A stretch of DNA of 7,056 bases from Firmicutes bacterium UBA1065 (GCA_002316225.1 DCDC01000038.1:1-7056); one strand, 5' to 3'. Positions 1 through 6,447 are shown, counted from the first letter of the stretch. Notes: a model not told the origin generated them from the letters alone. A program made the numbers and translations.

Positions 1-126
1 GCGGATATTTTTATTATTTTTCTTTATGTTACCTTAGACATAAGATATAATTAATTATTTATGAATTATTTTTTATTTTTTGCCAATTAAATTTGATATA
101 TTACGAACATTAAATATATTTTTTTG

Positions 127-155
127 TTGCACTTTTGTATATTTTCTTTTATAAT
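127..155 (+). promoter_or_regulatory. Sigma-A promoter of the NCS2 permease gene
   Basis: A -35 box TTGCAC (127-132) and a perfect -10 box TATAAT (150-155) are separated by exactly 17 bp. Transcription would begin near 162, giving a leader of about 95 nt before the ATG at 257. No competing promoter of this quality is seen in the first 256 bases. The rest of that stretch is AT-rich with no recognisable gene. Confidence 0.75.
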
Positions 156-180
156 ACAGAATGTAATCATATCTTGGTTC

Positions 181-233
181 TTATGTTCTTGTTAAGGGAA
201 TAATTTAATTTCGATGGGACATATTGAACATAA
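181..233 (+). promoter_or_regulatory. Inverted repeat in the permease 5' leader
   Basis: TTATGTTC (181-188) and GAACATAA (226-233) form a perfect 8-bp inverted repeat enclosing 37 nt, inside the predicted transcript and just upstream of the ribosome binding site. It could close an RNA structure. The conserved J2/3 and loop sequences of the purine riboswitch, which commonly precedes this transporter family in Bacillota, are not present. The leader is AT-rich, so chance is a real alternative. Confidence 0.3.
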
Positions 234-245
234 TAAAACATAAAA

Positions 246-251
246 AAGGAG
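246..251 (+). promoter_or_regulatory. Ribosome binding site deciding the permease start
   Basis: AAGGAG ends 5 nt before the ATG at 257. The open frame extends upstream to a TTG at 224, but that codon has no Shine-Dalgarno sequence, and the extra 11 residues would include this ribosome binding site. The ATG is therefore preferred. Confidence 0.85.
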
Positions 252-256
252 TTATT

Positions 257-1714
257 ATGGAAGGATTTTTTAAACTGAAAGAAAACGGAACTAATGTATC
301 TACCGAAATCATGGCAGGGTTCACCACATTCTTTACAATGTCTTATATTATTTTTGTAAACCCTGCAATCCTGTCAGCAACAGGAATGCCTTCACAAGCA
401 GTATTTTTGGCTACAATCATAGCGGCAGCAATCGGAACCTTGGTAATGGGATTGTTCGCCAACGTTCCTTATGCCCAGGCACCTGGCATGGGCCTTAATG
501 CATTTTTTACTTACACGGTAGTATTTGCTTTGGGCTTTTCATGGGAACAGGCTTTGGCACTGGTATTCATATGCGGAATGATAAATATATTCATCACCGT
601 TACTAAAATCCGAAAAAGCATAATAAAAGCCATTCCTGAAAGTTTGCAGAATGCAATCAGCGGAGGAATCGGAATATTCATAGCTTATATAGGCATCAAG
701 GGTGCCAATATCATTGAATTCCTTTCAGACAATACGAACATTGTATCCATAAACAACCAGCCCTTTGCGGCAGATGGAACTTACAGCAACATATTTTCAA
801 TAGTAACAAACGGAGGAATTGTTCCTGCAGTTGTTGATTTCACCAATCCGGCAACTCAATTGTCAATAATAGGCCTGGTAATCCTGGTTATCCTCATTGT
901 TCTTAAAGTAAAAGGAGCTATCCTTCTCAGCATTATATTGACCACATTAATAGGAATACCCTACGGAATTGTTGACCTTTCAAACGTATCAATAAATACA
1001 GCAGGCTTATCTTCCGCATTTGCTGATCTTGGGATTACCTTCGGAGCAGCTTTCGGACCAAAGGGAATTCAGTCTCTCTTTAACGACCCGTCACGTATAC
1101 CCCTGGTTTTAATAACAATATTTGCCTTCAGCTTGTCAGATACCTTTGACACCATCGGAACCTTCATAGGAACAGGCAGAAGAAGCGGAATATTCAGCGA
1201 AGAAGACATAAAAGCCCTTGAAACAAGCACCGGATTTAAATCAAAGATGGATAAGGCCTTGTTCGCAGACGCCATCGCAACCTCAATCGGAGCAGTCTTC
1301 GGAACATCAAATACCACAACTTACATTGAAAGCGCAGCAGGGATCGGGGTAGGCGGACGTACGGGCTTAACAAGCCTTGTAGTGGCAATCTTGTTCCTGG
1401 CATGCATACTGCTTGCACCTGTTGCAGGAATCGTACCTGCAGCAGCAACTTCACCGGTTTTAATAATTGTCGGTGTTATGATGATGGCATCCTTCATAAA
1501 AATAGATTGGGAAGATATTGAAGAAGCTATACCTGCATTCTTTGCATCGGTCTTCATGGGATTCGGATACAGCATATCATACGGAATAGCAGGCGGTTTC
1601 ATATTCTACTGCCTGGTAAAAGTATGCAAAAAAGAACTTAACCAGGTACATCCCATCTTGCTGGTTTCAACCATATTGTTCATCCTGAACTTCGTTGTAT
1701 TGGCCTTAATATAA
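257..1714 (+). CDS. NCS2-family nucleobase permease (AzgA/PbuG-like)
   Basis: This is a 485-residue integral membrane protein that probably imports a purine base (hypoxanthine, guanine or adenine) by proton symport for salvage. The sequence shows a short cytoplasmic N-terminus, then many hydrophobic segments alternating with short loops. AzgA-branch signatures are GMGLNAFFTYT near 77-87, SDTFDTIGT at 294-302, and the long block around 335-373 containing FADAIAT, GTSNTTTYIESAAG and GGRTGL. These lie on the half-helices that hold the substrate in this fold. The region of about 150-200, between membrane segments, is polar and appears longer than in Bacillus PbuG (about 440 residues). The gene stands alone, with its own promoter and a strong terminator directly behind it. 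Family assignment is firm. Which base it carries cannot be read from sequence, so no gene symbol is given. Confidence 0.93.
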   Translation: MEGFFKLKENGTNVSTEIMAGFTTFFTMSYIIFVNPAILSATGMPSQAVFLATIIAAAIGTLVMGLFANVPYAQAPGMGLNAFFTYTVVFALGFSWEQALALVFICGMINIFITVTKIRKSIIKAIPESLQNAISGGIGIFIAYIGIKGANIIEFLSDNTNIVSINNQPFAADGTYSNIFSIVTNGGIVPAVVDFTNPATQLSIIGLVILVILIVLKVKGAILLSIILTTLIGIPYGIVDLSNVSINTAGLSSAFADLGITFGAAFGPKGIQSLFNDPSRIPLVLITIFAFSLSDTFDTIGTFIGTGRRSGIFSEEDIKALETSTGFKSKMDKALFADAIATSIGAVFGTSNTTTYIESAAGIGVGGRTGLTSLVVAILFLACILLAPVAGIVPAAATSPVLIIVGVMMMASFIKIDWEDIEEAIPAFFASVFMGFGYSISYGIAGGFIFYCLVKVCKKELNQVHPILLVSTILFILNFVVLALI

Positions 1715-1730
1715 GAAGCAAGCGACATCT

Positions 1731-1760
1731 AAGGGATACCCGTCGGGTATCCCTTTTTTA
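1731..1760 (+). terminator. Rho-independent terminator of the permease gene
   Basis: AAGGGATACCCG (1731-1742) and CGGGTATCCCTT (1744-1755) form a stem of about 11 bp with a very tight loop, followed by a run of T to 1759. It starts 17 nt after the stop codon. Confidence 0.93.
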
Positions 1761-1762
1761 TA

Positions 1763-1776
1763 TTGCATCTTGCATC
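1763..1776. repeat. Tandem TTGCATC heptamer
   Basis: TTGCATC occurs twice in direct succession just after the permease terminator. It shares the TTGCA core that recurs through the following 240 bases. The 1761-2004 stretch otherwise shows no gene I can support. Confidence 0.5.
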
Positions 1777-1838
1777 TTTTTATACACATTCTTTCATTTT
1801 TCGATATCATGTATATAAAGAACTCTCTATATATATCT

Positions 1839-1859
1839 TGCAAAAAACCGTTTCTTGCA
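1839..1859. promoter_or_regulatory. 21-bp imperfect palindrome, possible operator
   Basis: TGCAAAAAAC (1839-1848) faces GTTTCTTGCA (1850-1859) around a single central base, with one mismatched pair. Its outer TGCAA...TTGCA ends match those of the second palindrome 32 bp downstream (centre to centre). It lies about 150 bp upstream of the promoter of the small Cys4 gene. A protein-binding site is an inference from the symmetry; no known regulator motif was recognised. Confidence 0.35.
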
Positions 1860-1871
1860 TTTTTAATATTT

Positions 1872-1890
1872 TTGCAAGTTATTCTTGCAA
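1872..1890. promoter_or_regulatory. TTGCAAG/CTTGCAA inverted repeat, possible operator
   Basis: TTGCAAG (1872-1878) and CTTGCAA (1884-1890) are a perfect 7-bp inverted repeat with a 5-nt spacer, TTATT. It is the second of two neighbouring palindromes built on the same TGCAA half-site. No T-tract follows, so it is unlikely to be a terminator. Confidence 0.4.
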
Positions 1891-2004
1891 GTTTCAAAGC
1901 ATTGAAATCATAACATTATGCGAGATCGCCAAAAGAAATCTTGCAATTTCGTTGGTAATATCGGGAATTATTCGAAAATTTTTTTATTTTTTTGAAAGTT
2001 TTTG

Positions 2005-2033
2005 TTTACAAATTGCATTTTCGATGATATAAT
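2005..2033 (+). promoter_or_regulatory. Strong extended -10 promoter of the small Cys4 gene
   Basis: The -35 box TTTACA (2005-2010), a 17-bp spacer and the -10 box TATAAT (2028-2033), preceded by TGA (2025-2027; extended -10 TGn), make this one of the two best promoters in the window. A T-rich tract at 1979-2004 lies just upstream and could act as an UP-like element. Transcription would start near 2040, leaving a leader of only about 24 nt. Confidence 0.85.
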
Positions 2034-2063
2034 AAAGTGAACTCAGTTTAGGGAGGTTTTAAT

Positions 2064-2216
2064 ATGAGCGTAGCTGTGAAAGATATCAGAGATGTAGTTG
2101 CAAAATTAAACTTCAGAAAATGCGGTGCTATCACCTGTATATATAATGTTGACGGAAAATGCAGCCAAAAAGAATGCGAACTTCATGAGAGAGGATTAAG
2201 GCAAGAAGAAGACTAA
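2064..2216 (+). CDS. Small four-cysteine protein, DUF1540-like motif (50 aa)
   Basis: This 50-residue protein has two parts: a charged N-terminal stretch (1-19) that could be a helix, and a cysteine module with C20, C25, C33 and C38 spaced C-x4-C-x7-C-x4-C. The core reads CIYNVDGKC, close to the C-x-YN-x2-G-x-C pattern I associate with DUF1540 proteins of Bacillota, whose function is unknown. H41 follows C38 closely and could also be a ligand. Four paired cysteines suggest a small metal-binding (zinc or iron) fold, but this is inference. There is no signal peptide or membrane segment, so it is probably cytoplasmic. The case for a real gene is strong: a GGGAGG ribosome binding site (2051-2056) 7 nt before the ATG, an extended -10 promoter and a dedicated terminator. 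It is monocistronic. The DUF1540 assignment is tentative; the gene call is not. Confidence 0.85.
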   Translation: MSVAVKDIRDVVAKLNFRKCGAITCIYNVDGKCSQKECELHERGLRQEED

Positions 2217-2256
2217 TCCGGGTGGTATGAGATGAAAAAATTTAATATAAAAATTT

Positions 2257-2294
2257 AAAGCGAAAGAAGCTGTTAAGTTGTCTTTCGCTTTTTA
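2257..2294 (+). terminator. Terminator of the small Cys4 gene, probably bidirectional
   Basis: AAAGCGAAAGA (2257-2267) pairs with TCTTTCGCTTT (2281-2291), an 11-bp stem with a 13-nt loop, and the T run continues to 2293. On the minus strand the stem is followed by an A/T-rich stretch containing TTTAAATTTTT, so it may also stop transcription arriving from the converging flavoprotein gene. Confidence 0.85.
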
Positions 2295-2307
2295 ATTTAC
2301 AAATAAT

Positions 2308-2339
2308 TATGTCCGGAGGGTCGGCTCTATCCGGACATA
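2308..2339 (-). terminator. Hairpin downstream of the flavoprotein gene
   Basis: TATGTCCGGA (2308-2317) and TCCGGACATA (2330-2339) form a perfect 10-bp GC-containing stem with a 12-nt loop, 12 nt past the stop codon of the minus-strand gene. On the minus strand it is followed by ATTATTTG, an interrupted U-tract, so termination may be weak or shared with the next hairpin. Confidence 0.6.
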
Positions 2340-2351
2340 TTGTGTTATTGT

Positions 2352-3368
2352 CTATAAAATAATTTTGTCCCTTGTTATGTCACTTATATTTTTGCAGCCT
2401 GTCATTATCATTGTCTCTCTCAATTCAGCCCCGATTTTTTCAGTATAGAGCTCAACCCCTTCAATTCCGCCTCCAAAGGCTGCAATGGCATAGGGCCTTC
2501 CGATTAAGACTGCATCCGCCCCTAAGGCAAGGGCCTTGAAGACATCTGCTCCTGAGCGGATTCCTCCGTCCACGAAAATCTTAAGCTTATCTCCAACGGC
2601 TGCTCTTATTTCGGGCAGCATGGCGCATGTAGCCGGTGCATCAGCCAGTACTCTTCCTCCGTGGGAAGAAACCACGATTCCGTAGGCTCCGGCTTCGTAA
2701 GCCTTTATGGCTCCCTTTGCAGTCATTACCCCTTTAACTATGAAAGGAATTTTTGTGGCAGAAGTTAATTCTTTAAGTTCCTCAACGCTTTTGGGGGAAA
2801 CCGGCTTGCCGGCCAGGGCTAAATTTATGAGTCCGGCTGAATCTATATCCATTGCAAATGCCATGGCATTTACTTCTTCAATCATCTTGATTTTTTCCAA
2901 AACCTTGTCATTCTTCCAGGGTTTAAGGGTAGGCACCGCCCTTCCTTCTACTTCTTTTATTATGGGAAGGCTGTCCAGGAAGAGGTTATCCGCAGGTCCG
3001 TCACCTGTAAATCCTGCGCTTCCTGCTTTTATGGTCCCCTTAACTATGGATTCTATATATTCCGCTTCCGTTATGGACCCATTGTAATTTAAGCTCATGC
3101 CTCCTATGGGGGCTGCAAAGAAAGGATATTTGAATTCTCTCCCGAACAAGGATATGGAAGTGTCCTGTCCTTCATCCTTATAAATGGTATCCATGTTTAT
3201 TTTTACGGAAGCCAAAAAGTCAACGCATATTTTAAATGCATTCCCGTTTCCCTTTCCTCCGGTTCCGGGAATTTCTCCCTTGCAGACCACCCCGTTGCAT
3301 TCCTTGCATACCCTGCAGTTAGGTGCCATTTTTTCTCTTGCCCTGTCTAATAATTCCTTGTAATCCAT
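2352..3368 (-). CDS. FMN-dependent alpha-hydroxy-acid dehydrogenase-like protein with N-terminal Cys cluster
   Basis: A 338-residue cytoplasmic flavoprotein of the FMN_dh family (TIM barrel; relatives are glycolate oxidase, lactate oxidase and lactate dehydrogenase). Visible family marks are AAPIGG at 85-90, K212 in FIVKGV (FMN-binding lysine), H236 and R239 in SSHGGR (catalytic His and substrate Arg), DGGIRSGADV from 267 and GADAVLIGRP to 292 (FMN phosphate site). Two features depart from the classical enzymes. The N-terminus carries C18-x2-C21-x2-C24-x4-C29 followed by a glycine-rich PGTGGKGNG, which could bind a metal or an iron-sulfur cluster. The usual active-site Tyr of the QLY strand appears replaced by K149 (TLKPW). 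The substrate is therefore unknown, and lactate or glycolate oxidase would be an over-call. The start is supported by AAGGAG at 3377-3382, 8 nt upstream. No clear promoter or U-tailed terminator separates it from valS, so read-through from valS is possible. Confidence 0.85.
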   Translation of the reverse strand: MDYKELLDRAREKMAPNCRVCKECNGVVCKGEIPGTGGKGNGNAFKICVDFLASVKINMDTIYKDEGQDTSISLFGREFKYPFFAAPIGGMSLNYNGSITEAEYIESIVKGTIKAGSAGFTGDGPADNLFLDSLPIIKEVEGRAVPTLKPWKNDKVLEKIKMIEEVNAMAFAMDIDSAGLINLALAGKPVSPKSVEELKELTSATKIPFIVKGVMTAKGAIKAYEAGAYGIVVSSHGGRVLADAPATCAMLPEIRAAVGDKLKIFVDGGIRSGADVFKALALGADAVLIGRPYAIAAFGGGIEGVELYTEKIGAELRETMIMTGCKNISDITRDKIIL

Positions 3369-3429
3369 GTAAAATTCTCCTTTTAAGTAATTAGATTGTT
3401 CGTATTCTTATCGTCACGTCATCTCATGG

Positions 3430-3494
3430 GATTCTTCGGGCCAAAGGCCCTCAGAATGACAGGTCAGTGTCATCCTGAGCCTATGCGAAGAATC
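3430..3494. repeat. 65-bp palindromic REP/MITE-like element
   Basis: Outer arms GATTCTTCG (3430-3438) and CGAAGAATC (3486-3494) are perfect inverted repeats. Inner arms CTCAGAATGACA (3450-3461) and TGTCATCCTGAG (3468-3479) match at 11 of 12 positions. The left side also holds a small hairpin, GGGCC-AAA-GGCCC (3438-3450). The whole can fold as a long stem with a side hairpin. The GTCAT(T/C)CTGAG...CGAAGAATC wording resembles short dispersed palindromes I recall from many bacterial genomes, so it is probably one copy of a repeat family. It abuts the valS stop codon. No T-tract follows on either strand, so it is not a typical terminator. No transposase is present. Confidence 0.7.
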
Positions 3495-6152
3495 TTATTT
3501 TTTGTTTTGCATCTGGTCCAGTCTTTCGAGGACCTTTTCCATCATTGACTGGTATTTTTGAAGTTTTTCTTTTTCTTCCTCAACAACACTTTCCGGTGCC
3601 TTGCTCAGGAATTTTTCATTGCTTAATTTGCCGTTAACCCTTTTCAGCTCATCTTCAAGCCTTGCTTTTTCTTTATTGAGCCTTTCGATTTCCTTTTCAT
3701 AGTCGATCAAGTCAGCCAAGGGCAGGTATATTTCTGTTCCGTAGATAACGGAAGATGCCGTATCTTCACCTATCTCGGACTTATCCCCGACAATGGATAC
3801 TTCAGTAATATTTGCCAGTGTTGAAAAATACTTGGCACCTGTTTCAATATACTGCTTTGTTTTCGAGCTTGAAGGAATAAATATTGCTCTTGCTTTTCTT
3901 GAAGGCAGTACGTTCATTTCCGCCCTTATGTTTCGGATGCTTCTAACCGCTTCCATTATAAATTCAAGGTTTTTTTCCGCTTCTTCAAAGATTTCTTCCT
4001 CCGAGCACAGGGGCCAGTCTGCTCTTACCAGCCTGGTTGAAGTATCCGGCAGGTATGACCAGATTTCTTCCGTTATGAAGGGCATGTAGGGGTGCAAGAG
4101 CTTGAGCACGTCTTTTAAGACCTTTATCAGAACAAACTTGGCAGTTTCCTTGTCATCACCATCAGGCCCGTATAGTCTGGGTTTAACAATTTCAATATAC
4201 CAATCGCAGTACTCGCTCCATATAAAGTCATAAATCCTCTGGGCAGCCAAACCAAGTTCAAATTTTTCCAAATATTCGGTAACATCCCTGGCTGCCTTAT
4301 TGGACCTTGAAATTATCCATTTATCTTCCGGCTTGTAGTTTTTCTCCGCTGTTTCTTTATCCGTCAATTTTTTGTCTATATTCATCAGGACAAATCTTGA
4401 AGCATTCCACAGCTTATTTGCAAAGTTACGGCTTGATTCCAGCCTGTCGAAATTAAAGCGGGTATCGTTTCCTGGAGTAATCCCCGTCATCAGCATGAAA
4501 CGCAAGGCATCTGCTCCGTAGTTTTCGATTACCTCCAGGGGGTCTATGCCGTTGCCCAGGGACTTGCTCATTTTTCTTCCTTCGGCATCTCTCACCAGGC
4601 CATGAATGAAGGTATATCTGAAGGGTGTCTCGCCCATAACCTCCATAGCTGAAAATACCATCCTGATAACCCAGAAGAATATGATATCGTATCCGGTTAC
4701 CAAGACATCCGTAGGATAAAAGTATTTTAAGTCTTCTGTTTCATGAGGCCATCCCAGGGTTGAAAAAGGCCAGAGTCCCGATGAAAACCATGTGTCCAGA
4801 ACATCCTCGTCCTGGATTATGTTGGTGCTTCCGCACTTCCTGCATTTGTCCGGCGCATGTCTTTCAACCATCATTTCGCCGCAGTCCTGGCAGTAGTAGG
4901 CAGGAATCCTGTGTCCCCACCACAATTGCCTTGATATACACCAGTCTCTTATATTTTCAAGCCAATGGTTGTAAATCTTCGTGAAGCGGTCCGGTACCAG
5001 CTGCATTTCTTTATCTTCAACAACTTTCAGGGCAGGGCCTGCTAAAGGCTTCATCTTTACGAACCACTGGTCGGAGATTCGAGGCTCGATTATGTTGTGG
5101 CACCTGTAGCAGGTTCCTACATTGTGGTCGGTATCCTCTATCTTGCTCAGATATCCCTTTTCTTCAAGTTCCTTTACGAAGGCTTTCCTGCATTCAAAAC
5201 GGTCCATTCCCTGGTATTTGCCGGCAACCTCGTTCATGGTTCCGTCTTCGTTCATGCAGCTTATCTGGTCCAAATTGTGACGAAGGCCTATTTCAAAGTC
5301 GTTGGGGTCATGGGATGGAGTTATTTTCAAGGCTCCCGTACCCTTTTCCATATCCGGATATTCATCCGCAATGATGGGGATTTCCCTTCCAACCAAGGGA
5401 ACGATAACCTTTCTCCCTATTAAGTGTTTATATCTTTCATCATCAGGGTGAACAGCTATGGCAACGTCTCCAAAGATCGTTTCCGGCCTGGTGGTTGCAA
5501 TTACGAAGTATTCATCATTATTGTCAACATAGGGATATTTTACATAATAATACTTGCCGGGAATATCTTCATGCTCAACTTCTATGTCCGAAAGGGTGGT
5601 CAAGCAGTCGGGACACCAGTTTATGATTCTTTTTCCCTTATAAATAAGTCCTTTTTCATAGAGCCTGATGAAGAACTCGGTAACGGCTTCATTGCATCCT
5701 TCATCCATGGTGAATCTCTCTCTTGACCAGTCACAGGAGTTGCCTAGTTTTTTAACCTGTTCAACTATCCTGCCCCCGAACTCTTCCTTCCACTTCCAGG
5801 CTCTTTTAAGGAATTCTTCCCTTCCTATTTCTTCCTTGGTCTTTCCTTCTTCTTTTTTGATTCTTTCAACCACTTTTACTTCGGTTGCGATGCTTGCATG
5901 GTCTGAGCCGGGAAGCCATAAGGCCTCGTAGCCCATCATTCTTTTCCACCGGATGAGTACATCCTGCAGGGTTTGGTCCAATGCATGACCCATGTGTAGC
6001 TGCCCCGTAATATTGGGGGGTGGCATCACAATGGTAAAAGGTTTCTTGTCCTTGTTGATTTCTGCCCTGAAGCAATCTTCATCCATCCAGATTTTATAAA
6101 TTTTATCTTCAAATTCTTTTGGATTGTACTTGCTTGGTATGTTCGTCGACAT
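3495..6152 (-). CDS. valS: Valyl-tRNA synthetase
   Basis: Class I aminoacyl-tRNA synthetase of 885 residues, the normal length for bacterial ValRS, charging tRNA-Val with valine in the cytoplasm. The order is complete: PPPNITG at 44-50 and the HIGH motif as HMGH (53-56); a CP1 editing domain with TTRPET (220-225) and HDPNDF (281-286), which removes mischarged threonine; cysteine pairs C180/C183, C348/C351, C421/C424 and C437/C440 that probably bind zinc; DTWFSS (453-458); the KMSKS motif (527-531); an alpha-helical anticodon-binding domain from about 575; and a C-terminal coiled coil from about 817 that contacts the tRNA elbow in this family. AAAGGA (complement of 6161-6166) lies 8 nt before the ATG. 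Expression is controlled by the T-box leader upstream. No missing residue or frameshift was seen. Confidence 0.98.
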   Translation of the reverse strand: MSTNIPSKYNPKEFEDKIYKIWMDEDCFRAEINKDKKPFTIVMPPPNITGQLHMGHALDQTLQDVLIRWKRMMGYEALWLPGSDHASIATEVKVVERIKKEEGKTKEEIGREEFLKRAWKWKEEFGGRIVEQVKKLGNSCDWSRERFTMDEGCNEAVTEFFIRLYEKGLIYKGKRIINWCPDCLTTLSDIEVEHEDIPGKYYYVKYPYVDNNDEYFVIATTRPETIFGDVAIAVHPDDERYKHLIGRKVIVPLVGREIPIIADEYPDMEKGTGALKITPSHDPNDFEIGLRHNLDQISCMNEDGTMNEVAGKYQGMDRFECRKAFVKELEEKGYLSKIEDTDHNVGTCYRCHNIIEPRISDQWFVKMKPLAGPALKVVEDKEMQLVPDRFTKIYNHWLENIRDWCISRQLWWGHRIPAYYCQDCGEMMVERHAPDKCRKCGSTNIIQDEDVLDTWFSSGLWPFSTLGWPHETEDLKYFYPTDVLVTGYDIIFFWVIRMVFSAMEVMGETPFRYTFIHGLVRDAEGRKMSKSLGNGIDPLEVIENYGADALRFMLMTGITPGNDTRFNFDRLESSRNFANKLWNASRFVLMNIDKKLTDKETAEKNYKPEDKWIISRSNKAARDVTEYLEKFELGLAAQRIYDFIWSEYCDWYIEIVKPRLYGPDGDDKETAKFVLIKVLKDVLKLLHPYMPFITEEIWSYLPDTSTRLVRADWPLCSEEEIFEEAEKNLEFIMEAVRSIRNIRAEMNVLPSRKARAIFIPSSSKTKQYIETGAKYFSTLANITEVSIVGDKSEIGEDTASSVIYGTEIYLPLADLIDYEKEIERLNKEKARLEDELKRVNGKLSNEKFLSKAPESVVEEEKEKLQKYQSMMEKVLERLDQMQNKK

Positions 6153-6204
6153 AATATCATTCCTTTCTAAAAAATTTCGCTGACTTCTTTGCCAATTTAC
6201 TAAT

Positions 6205-6246
6205 AAAAAAGCGGGTTTTTCACATCAAAAGGACGAGAAAACCCGC
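6205..6246 (-). terminator. T-box-controlled terminator of valS
   Basis: On the minus strand GCGGGTTTT (6246-6238) pairs with AAAACCCGC (6219-6211), followed directly by six T (6210-6205). The 5' half of the stem overlaps the GCGG end of the T-box sequence, the expected mutually exclusive arrangement of terminator and antiterminator. Confidence 0.93.
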
Positions 6247-6432
6247 GGTACCACCTAATTTCCATTACGGCTCTTTGATTATATAACGGTAAAACCCGTT
6301 TAATCCTACTCTTAGTTCGGATTAAATGCTCAAAAGCTACCTTCGGCACACATTGACCTATGAAACCTTTCATCCGGTGGATTTCACTCTCTGGAAGGTT
6401 TATGCGCTTACTCCTCTTTCTCATCGCAGCTG
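6205..6432 (-). promoter_or_regulatory. T-box riboswitch of valS (specifier GUA, valine)
   Basis: Transcription-attenuating leader that reads the charging state of tRNA-Val and lets RNA polymerase through when the tRNA is uncharged. Reading the minus strand: GATGAG and the AGTA box (6412-6409); the conserved AGAGAG (6392-6387); a distal stem I helix AAACCTT/AAGGTTT around them; then CCGAAG followed by GTA at 6340-6338, in the position of the specifier codon and decoding valine. An 8-bp stem (TTTAATCC 6326-6319 with GGATTAAA 6306-6299) fits stem III. The T-box proper AGGTGGTACCGCG spans 6256-6244. Its TGGT (6253-6250) is complementary to the ACCA end of an uncharged tRNA, with A as the discriminator base, as expected for tRNA-Val. 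The specifier agrees with the downstream gene, so the call is well supported. Boundaries are approximate. Confidence 0.95.
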
Positions 6433-6447
6433 TTCAATTTACATATC

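Noticed and set aside
99..111. PurR-box-like ACGAACATT sequence upstream of the permease promoter
   Set aside because: It matches the Bacillus PurBox consensus only partly, and the required second box in inverted orientation about 17 bp away is absent. Similar CGAACA words also occur near 3401 and 6514, before unrelated genes.
224..256. Longer N-terminus of the permease from a TTG at 224
   Set aside because: There is no Shine-Dalgarno before the TTG, while an ideal AAGGAG lies directly before the ATG at 257 and family alignment starts there.
162..256. Purine riboswitch upstream of the permease
   Set aside because: I looked for the conserved junction TTTCTACC and the paired loops of the aptamer and did not find them.
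1838..1945. TTGCA motifs as -12 elements of sigma-54 promoters
   Set aside because: No GG-containing -24 element occurs at the fixed spacing before any of them.
1763..2032. 89-residue open frame on the plus strand in the gap after the permease
   Set aside because: It has no ribosome binding site, its composition is that of translated AT-rich DNA (F, I, S, C), it contains the palindromes and it overlaps the promoter of the Cys4 gene.
2232..2258. 8-codon ORF (MKKFNIKI) after the Cys4 gene
   Set aside because: It is too short, has no clear ribosome binding site and runs into the terminator stem.
4760..5931. Several plus-strand open frames of 74-108 codons opposite valS
   Set aside because: They are antisense shadows of the intact valS reading frame, without ribosome binding sites or recognisable domains.
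6200..6424. 74-codon minus-strand open frame upstream of valS
   Set aside because: It coincides with the T-box leader RNA, whose conserved elements fully explain the sequence.
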